A stretch of DNA of 64,000 bases from Hephaestia sp. MAHUQ-44 (GCF_023806085.1 NZ_JAMSLX010000002.1:124001-188000), one strand, 5' to 3'; counted from the first letter of the stretch, positions 9,006 through 17,370 are shown. Notes: generated by a model not told the origin, from the letters alone. Translations and numbers: made by a program.

Positions 9006-10379
9006 ATGCCGGCCGGCTGGCTGACACCGCTGCGCTCCAACATCGCCCGCTTCGTTCTGGCGGCCTTCCTGTTCCAGATGGCGGCGATGGGCGGTGTGTT
9101 GCTGTTCGTTCAGCAGGCGACCGAGCGCGCGCTGATCGGGGAAGAAAAGGCGCTTGCCGACGAGCTTCGCGACGAACTGCTCGATGCGTTCCACGCCGAC
9201 GGACGGGCGGAACTCGTCGAACTCATCAATGTCCGGGTCCAGCCCGCCCACGGGAATGTACCGGTCATCCTGCTCGCGCGGCGCGACGGCACGCCGATCG
9301 CCGGCAATCTTGGCGCCTGGCCGCCGGTCATCCCCGATCGGACGCGATGGCGCACGATCGATCTCTACCGGCTGGGGAGCGACCGCCCCGAACGGGTCGG
9401 CGTGGTGACGACCGTCCTGCCCGATGGCACGCGCCTGCTGACCGGCCACGCCATCAACGCGAGCGTCCGGCTGGCGCGGGTCAACAATCGGGCGATGATC
9501 ATTGCCTTGCTGGTCGGGCTGTCGCTCGCGCTCGCCAGCGCCCTGATCCTCGGCCGGATGCTGTCCCGCCATATCGAGCGGATCGTTTCGACCACAAGGG
9601 CGGTGGGCGAGGGCGCGCTGGCCCGCCGCGTGCCCGTCAACGGCAGTGGGGATGCGTTCGACGCGCTCGGCGGCGCGATCAATGCGATGCTTGAGCGAAT
9701 CGATGCCCTCGTCCTCGAATTGCGGATCACCACCGACGGGCTGGCGCATGACCTCAAGTCGCCGGTGACGCGGCTCAAATCGGCAATCGAGCAGGCAATG
9801 GCACGTACCGACGACGCCACCGCGCTGTCGGCCCTGGAGAAAGTCGCCGTCGAAGCCGAAACCTTGCTGTCGATGCTGTCGCGGGCGCTGCTGATCAGCG
9901 GGACCGAGGCCGGGGTTGGGCGCGAAGGGCTGACGACTGTCGATGTTGGCGCGCTGCTGGCGGACATTGCGGAGATTTACGGCCCGCTGGCCGAGGATGA
10001 CGGCTTCACGATCACGACCGATACCCCCGCGGGGCTGCACGCCGTTCTCCACCGCGAATTGATGAGCCAGGCGATCGGCAATCTGGTCGAAAATGCGCTC
10101 AAATATGCGACCGGCGGCCATCGTATCGCGCTGCGCGCCGAGCAGGGTGGCGGCGGTCTGGTGCTTGTGGTCGCCGACGATGGCCCCGGCATCGCCATCG
10201 CCCAACGCGCCGAGGCATTGCGGCGGTTCGGCCGCCTCGATCCCGCGCGGCGGAAAAGCGGCTCGGGCCTGGGCCTCCCGCTGGTCGCCGCGGTCGCCCG
10301 GCTTCATGGGGGATCGGTGGCATTGGAAGACAATATGCCCGGGTTGCGCGTCGTGATCAGGCTGGGGCAGGCGGCATGA
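9006..10379 (+). CDS. Sensor histidine kinase, HAMP type
   Basis: 457 residues starting immediately after the response-regulator stop. Two membrane helices (about 15-37 and 160-182) flank a ~120-residue periplasmic sensor, followed by a HAMP linker, a HisKA domain with the phospho-accepting His in LAHDLKSPVTRL, and an ATPase domain with N box LVENALKYA, G1 DDGPGI and G2 SGSGLGLPLV. It pairs with the preceding regulator. The layout resembles metal- or envelope-sensing kinases, but the signal is unknown. Confidence 0.95.
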   Translation: MPAGWLTPLRSNIARFVLAAFLFQMAAMGGVLLFVQQATERALIGEEKALADELRDELLDAFHADGRAELVELINVRVQPAHGNVPVILLARRDGTPIAGNLGAWPPVIPDRTRWRTIDLYRLGSDRPERVGVVTTVLPDGTRLLTGHAINASVRLARVNNRAMIIALLVGLSLALASALILGRMLSRHIERIVSTTRAVGEGALARRVPVNGSGDAFDALGGAINAMLERIDALVLELRITTDGLAHDLKSPVTRLKSAIEQAMARTDDATALSALEKVAVEAETLLSMLSRALLISGTEAGVGREGLTTVDVGALLADIAEIYGPLAEDDGFTITTDTPAGLHAVLHRELMSQAIGNLVENALKYATGGHRIALRAEQGGGGLVLVVADDGPGIAIAQRAEALRRFGRLDPARRKSGSGLGLPLVAAVARLHGGSVALEDNMPGLRVVIRLGQAA

Positions 10380-10391
10380 ACATGAGGCCTG

Positions 10392-10407
10392 GCCCTAGTT
10401 GCAGGGC
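10392..10407. terminator. Weak hairpin between convergent genes
   Basis: GCCCT-AGTTGC-AGGGC, followed on the plus strand by GTGGGATTTT. It lies just past the histidine kinase stop and could end that transcript, but the stem is only 5 bp and the T-run short. The rest of 10380-10485 shows no convincing gene. Confidence 0.3.
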
Positions 10408-10485
10408 GTGGGATTTTCGCTGTGAGCGGCGATGAAGGCGGTGGGATCGGCTTCGGGTGTCGTTGTTGATCGGAAGGCGCGGATA

Positions 10486-11532
10486 TCAGGCCGCGGTGGC
10501 GATGCCATATTGGGCCGACCGATGGCAGGGGCGCAGCAGGGTCAAGCCGTTTTCGAACTGATCGGCGCTGCGTTGCCAACTGAAGCGGCGCCCATAAGCG
10601 GCACAGACGCGCCGATCCCGGCCGAGCGCGATCGCGATGGCACGGGTGAGGTCGCGATCGGTCGCGCCGACCTTGTCGTCGAGGATGTCGAGCGGCCCGG
10701 CCACCGGAAAAGCAGCGACGGGCGTGCCGCATGCAAGCGCCTCGATCATGACGAGGCCATAGGTGTCGGTCATGCTCGGGAAAACCAGGACGTCGGCCGC
10801 GGCATAAGCGGCGGCCAGCGCGGCCCCGTGCAAGACACCCGGAAAATGGACCGTCGGATAATGCTGCATCAGCCATGCGCGTGCCGGGCCATCGCCGACC
10901 ACGACCTTCGATCCGGGATGCGTGCTGTCCAGAAAGGCGTCGATATTCTTCTCGACCGCGACGCGTCCGACATAGAGCTGGATCGGGCGGGGAAGCGCGT
11001 CGAAGGCTGGGCACGGGCCGGCGCCGGGGTGAAAACAATCGCCATCGACGCCGCGCCCCCAAAGGTGCACCCGGTGCAGCCCTTGCGTGCGGAGCAGGTG
11101 CGCGACGGTCGGCGTGCTCGCCAGTACGGCGCTGGCGGGGTGATGGAACCAGCGGATGTAGCGCCAGAATAGCGACGGAGGCAATCTGGTCCGCTGGGTG
11201 AGATATTCGGGGAACCGGGTGTGATAGGCAGAGGTGAAGGGCAAGCCGTGCCGCACGCACCAGCGCCGCGCGGCGACGCCAAGCGGGCCTTCGGTCGCGA
11301 TGTGGATCGCGTGCGGGTCGAACGCCGTCATCAGGCGGCCCATCGCGCCGGGTGAGGTCAACGCAAGGCGGATTTCGGGGTAGCTGGGGCAGGGGATCGA
11401 GGCAAAGCGATCGGGCGACACCACCAGCACCTCGTGCCCGCGCGCTTCGAGCACGTCGCGCAGCGCCTTCAGCGTGCGCACCACGCCGTTGACCTGCGGC
11501 AGCCAGGCGTCGGTGACGATCAGGATCTTCAT
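10486..11532 (-). CDS. GT4-family lipid glycosyltransferase (Agt-like)
   Basis: 348 residues from ATG at 11532 (MKILIVTDAWLPQVNGVV). The fold is GT-B: an N-terminal acceptor domain with 'GPLGVAARRWCVRHGLPF' and 'SAYHTRFPEY', and a C-terminal nucleotide-sugar domain with LYVGRVAVEKN, VVGDGPAR and 'DTYGLVMIEALACGTPVAAF', the retaining GT4 signature. Proteins of this type mannosylate or glucosylate diacylglycerol. The start overlaps the stop of a PlcP-like phosphoesterase (TGATG), a pairing known in phosphate-starvation lipid remodelling, where PlcP makes diacylglycerol and the glycosyltransferase adds sugar. Exact sugar unknown. Confidence 0.88.
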   Translation of the reverse strand: MKILIVTDAWLPQVNGVVRTLKALRDVLEARGHEVLVVSPDRFASIPCPSYPEIRLALTSPGAMGRLMTAFDPHAIHIATEGPLGVAARRWCVRHGLPFTSAYHTRFPEYLTQRTRLPPSLFWRYIRWFHHPASAVLASTPTVAHLLRTQGLHRVHLWGRGVDGDCFHPGAGPCPAFDALPRPIQLYVGRVAVEKNIDAFLDSTHPGSKVVVGDGPARAWLMQHYPTVHFPGVLHGAALAAAYAAADVLVFPSMTDTYGLVMIEALACGTPVAAFPVAGPLDILDDKVGATDRDLTRAIAIALGRDRRVCAAYGRRFSWQRSADQFENGLTLLRPCHRSAQYGIATAA

Positions 11533-12422
11533 CACGCCGCCTCGCGCACGCGCATTGCGTTGGGCGCCGTGGGCGGGGCTGTGCGCGCCGCCACTTCCTC
11601 CGCCCAATGCAGGATTTCCATGCGGCCGTCGAAATGCTCGACCAGCGCGGTGCAGCTTTCGACCCAGTCGCCGTCGTTATAATAGACGATGTCGCCGAAC
11701 CGGCGTTCCTCGGCGGTGTGGATATGGCCGCAGACGACCCCGTCGCTGCCGAGACGCATCGCCTCATGCGCGACCGCATCCTCGAACCGCGAAATGAAGG
11801 CGACGGCGTTCTTCACCTTCTTCTTGGCGTGTTTCGACAGCGACCAATAGGGCAAACCGAGCCGTCGCCGCACAACCGCGACCACGCCGTTAAGCCGCAG
11901 CAATGCTGCATAAGCGAGGTCGCCGAACAGCGCGAGCCAGCGATGCCCCAGCACGATCGCGTCGAATTCGTCGCCGTGCAGCACCAGCAGCCGCCGCCCG
12001 TCGGCGGTGATGTGGATCGCATTTTTGCTGATTTCGACGCCGCCGAAATTCATCCCTGCGAACTGCCGGAACATCTCGTCGTGATTGCCGGGAATGTAGA
12101 CGACCCGGCTGCCGCGCTTGGCGCGCTTCAGCACCCGGCGGACGATCGCATTGTGCCGCTCGGGCCAGTAGAAACGTTTCTTGAGCCGCCATCCGTCGAT
12201 GATGTCGCCGACCAGATAGATGGTGTCGCTGTCGACATGATCGAGGAAGTCGATCAGGAGCGCGTCGTTGCAACCCCGCGTGCCCAGATGGACGTCGGAA
12301 ATCCAGATCGTGCGATACCGCCGCCTCGGATGCCCCGACGGGCTGGCGGATGTGCGTAGTCTGGAAATGCCGTTGAACCGGCGGTCGGCCATCCCGTTGG
12401 GTGTGCGTCGGAACGAACTCAT
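11532..12422 (-). CDS. PlcP/LpxH-like calcineurin-type phosphoesterase
   Basis: 296 residues from ATG at 12422 (MSSFRRTPNG; MADRRFNG downstream is an alternative). Metallophosphoesterase motifs appear in order: ISDVHLG, YLVGDIIDGW, IPGNHDE, VLHGDEFD and VCGHIHTAE. Length and motifs fit both LpxH and the PlcP phospholipase C of Sinorhizobium; the 'CNDALLIDFLDHVDSDTIYL' and GWRLKKRFYWP segments and the coupled glycosyltransferase favour PlcP, which cleaves phosphatidylcholine or phosphatidylglycerol to diacylglycerol when phosphate is short. A CTGTCAT half-site lies 40 nt upstream (12468-12462). LpxH-like function in lipid A remains possible. Confidence 0.8.
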   Translation of the reverse strand: MSSFRRTPNGMADRRFNGISRLRTSASPSGHPRRRYRTIWISDVHLGTRGCNDALLIDFLDHVDSDTIYLVGDIIDGWRLKKRFYWPERHNAIVRRVLKRAKRGSRVVYIPGNHDEMFRQFAGMNFGGVEISKNAIHITADGRRLLVLHGDEFDAIVLGHRWLALFGDLAYAALLRLNGVVAVVRRRLGLPYWSLSKHAKKKVKNAVAFISRFEDAVAHEAMRLGSDGVVCGHIHTAEERRFGDIVYYNDGDWVESCTALVEHFDGRMEILHWAEEVAARTAPPTAPNAMRVREAA

Positions 12423-12650
12423 GCCCTCAGCCCTCCGTTTGCCGCCGGATACAGGAGGAATATGACAGTTCGACGCCGCGAAGATCGGTGACGCCGCCGA
12501 ATCATCGGTTCCGGGGGCGAGCGCCGTTCGTGCCGGCCGCTCCCATGGTGGCCTGCGGCCCGGACGAACAGATGATTGGGAGGGAATTGCTGCTCTGCCG
12601 GAGCACGACGCGCCTATAGGCTTCGTCATGCGCCGCAGAGAGCTGCCGCC

Positions 12651-12725
12651 TGGTGACCCCTACGGGAATCGAACCCGTGTTTCAGCCGTGAAAGGGCCGC
12701 GTCCTAACCGCTAGACGAAGGGGCC
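12651..12725 (-). tRNA. tRNA-Glu (anticodon TTC)
   Basis: 75 nt including encoded CCA (12651-12653). Acceptor stem GGCCCCT pairs with AGGGGTC; the anticodon loop reads CTTTCAC with TTC; the T-arm contains GGTTCGATTCC. All arms fold normally. Confidence 0.97.
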
Positions 12726-13041
12726 ATGCCTGGCGAAGGCAGCCGGTTAGGGAATGCGGAGCGGGCGGTCAAGCGTCTCTGGTGCCGGAATTGTCTATCA
12801 GCCGTCTGGCGCGCCATATAATTGTTGCGGCGCGCGCGCCCGATCAGGGCGCTGGCGCGGCGTAAAATGACGTGTTCGGCGCGGGCGTGCCGGCCGAGAT
12901 GAGCAGACCGGGCCGGGCGATCATGCGGGCGGCACCCGGTCACGGACGGGGTCTCGGTCCATCGCGACATTGGGCCCATGGCGCAGCGCTGGCCCCTGCA
13001 CCGGGGACGCATCATCGTTGGCGGGTGATCGTGGCGAAGAG
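12726..13041. other. Intergenic spacer between two tRNAs, no gene seen
   Basis: 316 bp between tRNA-Glu and tRNA-Phe. Open frames on both strands are short and of arginine-rich shadow composition. I see no integrase site, repeat or promoter that I would defend, apart from an AT-richer patch (GCCATATAATTG near 12811-12822) that could be a -10 element. Confidence 0.5.
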
Positions 13042-13117
13042 TGGTGCCCAGGGACGGGATCGAACCGCCGACACTGCGATTTTCAGTCGCATGCTCTACC
13101 AACTGAGCTACCTGGGC
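13042..13117 (-). tRNA. tRNA-Phe (anticodon GAA)
   Basis: 76 nt with encoded CCA. Acceptor GCCCAGG pairs with CCTGGGC; D-arm AGCTCAGTTGGTAGAGC; anticodon stem GCGAC with loop TGAAAAT; T-loop GGTTCGATCCC. It follows yacG by 31 bp on the same strand and may be read through from the infA operon. Confidence 0.97.
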
Positions 13118-13148
13118 ACATCCGACGGGCGCCGGAGGAAAGCGGGCT

Positions 13149-13346
13149 TTAGTCGGGGCTATCGTCGCTGTCCAGCCCCGGTTGCGCATTTGCGATACTG
13201 CCCAAATCGACGGGCTCGCCGGGCACGCGATACCCTTCGCCAAGCCATTTCAGCAAGTCGCGGTCGCGGCAGCCACGGCTGCAGAACGGTTTGTGGTCGG
13301 GGGCAGCGGGTTTGCCGCAGAGGGGGCAGGTTTCGGCCAATGCCAT
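13149..13346 (-). CDS. yacG: YacG, zinc-binding DNA gyrase inhibitor
   Basis: 65 residues from ATG at 13346. Four zinc ligands are visible: CPLCGKP and CSRGCRDRDL, followed by the conserved LLKWLGEGYRVPG. YacG binds GyrB and blocks gyrase. The start is 2 nt after the ribonuclease stop (TGACATG), so it is the last protein gene of infA-maf-RNase-yacG, a standard order in this group. The short acidic tail is typical. Confidence 0.95.
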   Translation of the reverse strand: MALAETCPLCGKPAAPDHKPFCSRGCRDRDLLKWLGEGYRVPGEPVDLGSIANAQPGLDSDDSPD

Positions 13347-13347
13347 G

Positions 13348-14283
13348 TCAGCTTCCGGAAGCGAATTGAATCGGCACGCCGGTGCGACGCGCCAGCTCGG
13401 CCACGAGATGGGGCCGCGCGTCGAGCCACGCAAGCGCCGGCGCGGGCAATATGTGGCGGGGCGGCACCGGCGGTGGTGTCCGCTCGATCGTGCGCAGCGC
13501 CGCGCGGGCAATCGCCCCGGCGGGATCGGCGCGGAGCAACTCGACCAGCGAGGCGCGCGGTCGCGGGCGGACGATCTGCAGGAAACCGAACCCGTTCATC
13601 GCGGTCCGCTCGAACGGCTGGGGCAGCGTGGCATCGATCGCTTCGGCGACGCGCTGGCGTTCGGCCTTGCCGCCGAGCGTGGGCAGGTCGATCCCGATCG
13701 AACCGCCGATATCGAGGCGGCGAATCGTCCTGGCGCTGGCGATCGCCCCGGCAATCGCCAGATCGAGCAGTGGCGCCGCGCCATCGACGTCGAACAGCGT
13801 CATCGCCGGGGTCGGCGACAGGCGCAGCGCGCCGCGCCCGAAGCCGATCTCGCCGGTCTCGGCTTCGTCGAGCAGTTCGGACCAGCCCGCCGCCTCGAGC
13901 GCATCGCTTTCATGCGCGCGCAAAAGGCGGATCGGGATATTCGTCGCGGTGATGCGCGCGAGCAGATCGGGGCCGGGGGCAGGGCGCGCATCGGGCGCCG
14001 CGGGGATGGCGCGCGGGCGTTTGGCGCGACCGGGTTCGGGGATCGCCTCGCGGACGATCTCGACCAGCAGCGCCGCCCCTTCGCTGAGCCGTGGCGGCAC
14101 GCGATCGAGCATCGCTTCGCGGCCATCGTCAAGCACGACATGATCGCCGCGCCGCCGTGCCTCGGCGATCGTGCCGAGCGGGAGATTGCCCTCGAGTTCG
14201 AGCCGCGCTTCGACGATCACGCCATTTTCGACGAGCGCGGCGCGCGCCTCGCCGATCCCGGCCTCGTAGAGCCACTCAGCCAA
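13348..14283 (-). CDS. Ribonuclease E/G family protein (short form)
   Basis: 311 residues, much shorter than RNase E or G. The N-terminal S1-like region has 'GNLPLGTIAEARRRGDHVVL', and the catalytic half retains TLFDVDGA, 'RLDIGGSIGIDLPTLGGK' and FGFLQIVRPRPRASL, which carry the metal-binding aspartates and the QIVRPR signature. There is no zinc-link CxxC and no degradosome tail. It is the family member usually encoded between maf and yacG in alphaproteobacteria. It overlaps maf by 8 nt. Whether it is a full endoribonuclease is uncertain. Confidence 0.9.
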   Translation of the reverse strand: MAEWLYEAGIGEARAALVENGVIVEARLELEGNLPLGTIAEARRRGDHVVLDDGREAMLDRVPPRLSEGAALLVEIVREAIPEPGRAKRPRAIPAAPDARPAPGPDLLARITATNIPIRLLRAHESDALEAAGWSELLDEAETGEIGFGRGALRLSPTPAMTLFDVDGAAPLLDLAIAGAIASARTIRRLDIGGSIGIDLPTLGGKAERQRVAEAIDATLPQPFERTAMNGFGFLQIVRPRPRASLVELLRADPAGAIARAALRTIERTPPPVPPRHILPAPALAWLDARPHLVAELARRTGVPIQFASGS

Positions 14284-14845
14284 GCGGCACGCCGGCGGTT
14301 TCGAGCAAGGCGCGCGTTTCGAACAGCGGCAACCCGATCACGCCCGAATGGCTGCCCGAGAGGAAGCGCACGAACGCCTCGGCGCGGCCCTGGATCGCAT
14401 AGCCGCCTGCTTTGCCCAGCCCTTCGCCGCACGCGACGTAGCGCGTGATCTCGGCATCGGAGAGGCGTTTGAACGCGACCACGGTATCGACCAGCCGGGT
14501 GCGCACGATGCCGTCGGCATCGATCACGCAGACCGCCGACAGACAATGATGGCGCCGCCCCGAGAGCAGCCCGAGCAAGCGGCGCTGGACCGTCTCGTCG
14601 TCGGCCGGCGGCAGGATGCGGCGGCCGAGCGCGATCGTGGTGTCGCCGCCAAGGACCACGTCGCCCGGCGCGCGCGGCACGGCCTGCGCTTTGTCGATGG
14701 CGAGTCGCAGCGCATAGGCGCGGGGCAATTCGCCCGCGCGCGGACTTTCGTCGATATCGGGAGCGACAATCGCGTCGGGCACGATTCCGAGCCGCGCGAG
14801 CAGATCGCGGCGGCGCGGCGATGAGGAGGCGAGGACGAGCCGCAT
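14276..14845 (-). CDS. maf: Maf/YhdE nucleotide pyrophosphatase
   Basis: 189 residues beginning MRLVLASSSPRRRDLLARLG, the Maf substrate-binding motif; the later DTTIALGRRIL segment supplies the metal-binding Asp, and GKAGGYAIQGRA and GLPLFET complete the family pattern. Maf proteins hydrolyse dTTP, UTP and modified nucleotides to monophosphates. Starts 11 nt after infA on the same strand and overlaps the ribonuclease gene, so all four genes form one unit. Confidence 0.96.
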   Translation of the reverse strand: MRLVLASSSPRRRDLLARLGIVPDAIVAPDIDESPRAGELPRAYALRLAIDKAQAVPRAPGDVVLGGDTTIALGRRILPPADDETVQRRLLGLLSGRRHHCLSAVCVIDADGIVRTRLVDTVVAFKRLSDAEITRYVACGEGLGKAGGYAIQGRAEAFVRFLSGSHSGVIGLPLFETRALLETAGVPLG

Positions 14846-14856
14846 GGGCCCGGGCC

Positions 14857-15075
14857 TTATTTGAAGCGGTAGGTGATGCGACCCTTGGTGAGGTCGTAGG
14901 GCGTCAGTTCGACCAGCACTTCGTCGCCGACGAGCACGCGGATACGGTTCTTGCGCATCTTGCCGGCGGTATGACCCAGAATCTCATGGTCATTTTCCAA
15001 CCGCACGCGAAACATCGCGTTGGGCAGCAGCTCGACCACATGGCCGCGCATTTCGAGAAGTTCTTCCTTGGCCAA
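14857..15075 (-). CDS. infA: Translation initiation factor IF-1
   Basis: 72 residues, the normal IF-1 length, if initiated at TTG 15075 (read as [13 protein letters not shown]). The OB-fold sequence runs through [15 protein letters not shown], '[19 protein letters not shown]' and ends TYRFK. AGAGG lies 8 nt upstream. The frame stays open further 5' but that part bears no relation to IF-1, so the TTG start is preferred. It leads the infA-maf-RNase-yacG operon and is divergent from the Nudix-DUF47 gene. Confidence 0.97.
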   Translation of the reverse strand: MAKEELLEMRGHVVELLPNAMFRVRLENDHEILGHTAGKMRKNRIRVLVGDEVLVELTPYDLTKGRITYRFK

Positions 15076-15294
15076 ACAAAACCTCTGATTTGGAGCGTGT
15101 ATTCCGGAGACGCGGCGCCATAGCGCGCGCGCAGCGAAAAGGAAAGCGGCGCGCGCATCATCTCGGCTGTTGGCTTGGACGCCGCGACGCATTATCGAGC
15201 GCGTTCAGACTCCATGTCATAAAAACGAAAGAAAGTCCTCATCCGCCAGGTCGCTGCACTGCCGTACCAGATCGACGCCGCGGGTGACGCGCGC

Positions 15295-16356
15295 GTGATG
15301 CTGATCACCTCACGCGAGACGCGTCGCTGGGTCGTGCCCAAGGGCAACCCGGTGAAGGGGATCGCGCTCCACGAATCCGCGGCGCACGAAGCGTTCGAGG
15401 AAGCCGGGGTCACCGGCATCGCGTGCCCGACCGCGCTCGGCGAATATCGCTACGCCAAGCGCCGCCCCGACGGCACGACGCGGGGCATGAACGTCGCGGT
15501 GTTTCCGCTGCTGTTCCGCGAACAGGCCGCCGAATGGCCCGAGCAGGATGAGCGCGAGACGAGTTGGTTCGACCTGGCCGATGCGGCCGCCGCGGTCGAC
15601 GAGCCCGAATTGAAGGAACTGATCCTCAATTTCCAGGCGCCGCCCGCTCCCGTGCCGCTCGGCGAGCGCGTGCTGCCCGCGGTTCCCGACAAGGTATGGG
15701 CGAAGATTCCGGTGCTGCGCTGGTTCCACGCGATGATGCCCAAGCAAGGGCGCTTCTTCGAGCTGTTCGAGGCGCATACCGTGACATTGGTCGCGGGCAG
15801 CGAGGCGCTGGCCGAACTGTTCGCCGATGGTGGCGATATTCCCAGCTCGATCGCCGAGATCATCCGCCGCGAGCATCAGGCCGACGACATCACGCGCGAA
15901 GTGCTGGGCGATGTGCGGCGCGTGTTCGTGACGCCGTTCGATCGCAGCGCGATCATCGACTTGATCGGCGCGATGGACGATGCGATCGACCAGATGAACG
16001 GCACCGCCAAATCGATCGCGCTCTACGGGCTCGACCGGTTCGAGCCGCCGATGCGCGACATGGTGGGGATCATCGTCGAGGCCGCGCGCGTGACCTCCGA
16101 GGCGATCCCGCTGCTGCGCCGGCTGAGCCCCAATGCACAGCGGCTCGATGAACTGACCTCGCGGTTGATCCAGCTCGAGGGCCATGCCGACGAGATCCAC
16201 GAAGCGGGGCTGAAGGCGCTGTTCAAGGCGCATGGCGAGACCAACCCGATGGCGTTCATCGTCGGGCGTGAGATTTACGGGCATCTGGAAAAGGTCGTCG
16301 ACAAGTTCGAGGATATCGCCAACGAGGTCCAGGGCCTCGTGATCGATCACGCCTGA
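15295..16356 (+). CDS. Nudix hydrolase fused to DUF47 (PhoU-like) domain
   Basis: At least 353 residues. The N-terminal ~115 residues are a Nudix domain (SRETRRWVVPKGNP; box G-x5-I-x7-HEAFEEAG, lacking the first Glu as in a known diphosphoinositol/Ap-polyphosphate-like branch). After a proline-rich linker, residues ~145-353 are a DUF47 helical bundle (FELFEAHTVTLVAG, EHQADDITREVL, FDRSAIIDLIGAMDDAIDQM, ending 'HLEKVVDKFEDIANEV'). DUF47 proteins partner PiT transporters, and pit follows 10 nt later. The coordinate given is the first GTG (15295; ATG follows at 15298), but in-frame codons from 15241 encode IRQVAALPYQIDAAGDARV, a normal Nudix first strand, so the true start is upstream at a non-standard codon. 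Confidence 0.88.
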   Translation: MMLITSRETRRWVVPKGNPVKGIALHESAAHEAFEEAGVTGIACPTALGEYRYAKRRPDGTTRGMNVAVFPLLFREQAAEWPEQDERETSWFDLADAAAAVDEPELKELILNFQAPPAPVPLGERVLPAVPDKVWAKIPVLRWFHAMMPKQGRFFELFEAHTVTLVAGSEALAELFADGGDIPSSIAEIIRREHQADDITREVLGDVRRVFVTPFDRSAIIDLIGAMDDAIDQMNGTAKSIALYGLDRFEPPMRDMVGIIVEAARVTSEAIPLLRRLSPNAQRLDELTSRLIQLEGHADEIHEAGLKALFKAHGETNPMAFIVGREIYGHLEKVVDKFEDIANEVQGLVIDHA

Positions 16357-16366
16357 GGCCGGGGGG

Positions 16367-17359
16367 ATGATTTCCTTTTCGTTGCTGGTCGCGCTGATCG
16401 CGGTTGCGCTGCTGTTTGACTTTCTCAACGGGCTGCACGACGCCGCCAATTCGATCGCGACCGTGGTGGCGACGCGCGTGCTCCAGCCGCATTGGGCGGT
16501 CGCCTGGGCAGCGTTCTTCAACTTCATCGCCTTTCTGGTGTTCGGGCTCCACGTCGCTAACACGATCGGCGCGGGGATCATCAATCCCGATATCGTCAAT
16601 GCGCAGGTGGTGTTCAGCGCGCTGATGGGCGCGATCGTCTGGAACGTCATCACCTGGCTGCTCGGCATCCCGTCGTCGTCGAGCCATGCGCTGATCGGTG
16701 GCTTGCTGGGCGCGGGCCTGTCCAAGGCGGGGCTGGCGACGATCGAATGGGGCGGCGTCACCAAGACGGTGCTCGCGATCGTCGGCTCGCCGGCGCTCGG
16801 CCTCGTGCTGGCGATGCTGCTGGTGCTGGGCGTGGCGTGGACCAGCCTCAGGCTCAGCCCGCTCGGCGTCGACAAGCGCTATCGCAAGCTCCAGCTCGTC
16901 TCGGCCGCGCTCTATTCGCTGGGGCACGGCGGCAACGACGCGCAGAAGACGATGGGGATCATCGCCGTGCTGCTTTATTCGCAAGGGATGCTCGGCAACG
17001 AATTCCATATTCCGCTTTGGGTGGTGCTTACCTGTCAGGCGGCGATGGCGCTCGGCACGCTCGCGGGCGGGTGGCGGATCGTCCACACGATGGGATCGAA
17101 GATCACGCGGCTGACGCCCGCGCAGGGCTTCTGTGCCGAAACCGGGGGCGCGATCACCCTGTTCGGCGCAACCTGGCTCGGGGTGCCGGTGTCGACCACG
17201 CACACGATCACCGGCGCGATCATCGGCGTCGGCGCCTCGCGGCGGCTGTCGGCGGTGCGGTGGAATGTCGCGAGCAACATCGTCGTCGCCTGGGTGGTGA
17301 CGCTGCCCGCCGCCGCGGCCATTTCGGCGGCGACCTATTGGATCGTATCGCTGTTCTGA
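16367..17359 (+). CDS. pit: PiT-family inorganic phosphate transporter
   Basis: 330 residues with about ten hydrophobic helices and both PiT repeats: FDFLNGLHDAANSIATVV in the first half and SLGHGGNDAQKTMG in the second, with GIPSSSSHALIGG and GVPVSTTHTITGAIIG as the re-entrant signatures. The family imports phosphate (often as metal-phosphate) with protons or sodium. It is 10 nt downstream of the Nudix-DUF47 gene and surely co-transcribed. A GC-rich palindrome follows and separates it from convergent hppA. Confidence 0.95.
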   Translation: MISFSLLVALIAVALLFDFLNGLHDAANSIATVVATRVLQPHWAVAWAAFFNFIAFLVFGLHVANTIGAGIINPDIVNAQVVFSALMGAIVWNVITWLLGIPSSSSHALIGGLLGAGLSKAGLATIEWGGVTKTVLAIVGSPALGLVLAMLLVLGVAWTSLRLSPLGVDKRYRKLQLVSAALYSLGHGGNDAQKTMGIIAVLLYSQGMLGNEFHIPLWVVLTCQAAMALGTLAGGWRIVHTMGSKITRLTPAQGFCAETGGAITLFGATWLGVPVSTTHTITGAIIGVGASRRLSAVRWNVASNIVVAWVVTLPAAAAISAATYWIVSLF

Positions 17360-17370
17360 CAAAAAATTCT

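Noticed and set aside
10304..10485. Possible short minus-strand gene ending PTAFIAAHSENPTPCN before the histidine kinase end
   Set aside because: A plausible-looking tail in one frame, but there is no start codon or ribosome site outside the glycosyltransferase gene and it cannot be extended; at most a decayed remnant.
11532..12422. Calling the phosphoesterase LpxH of lipid A synthesis
   Set aside because: Motifs fit, but the coupled glycosyltransferase and PlcP-like segments favour a lipid-remodelling role; LpxH is kept as alternative in the feature.
12651..13117. tRNA-flanked region as an integration site
   Set aside because: No integrase, no partial tRNA duplicate and no shift in composition between tRNA-Glu and tRNA-Phe.
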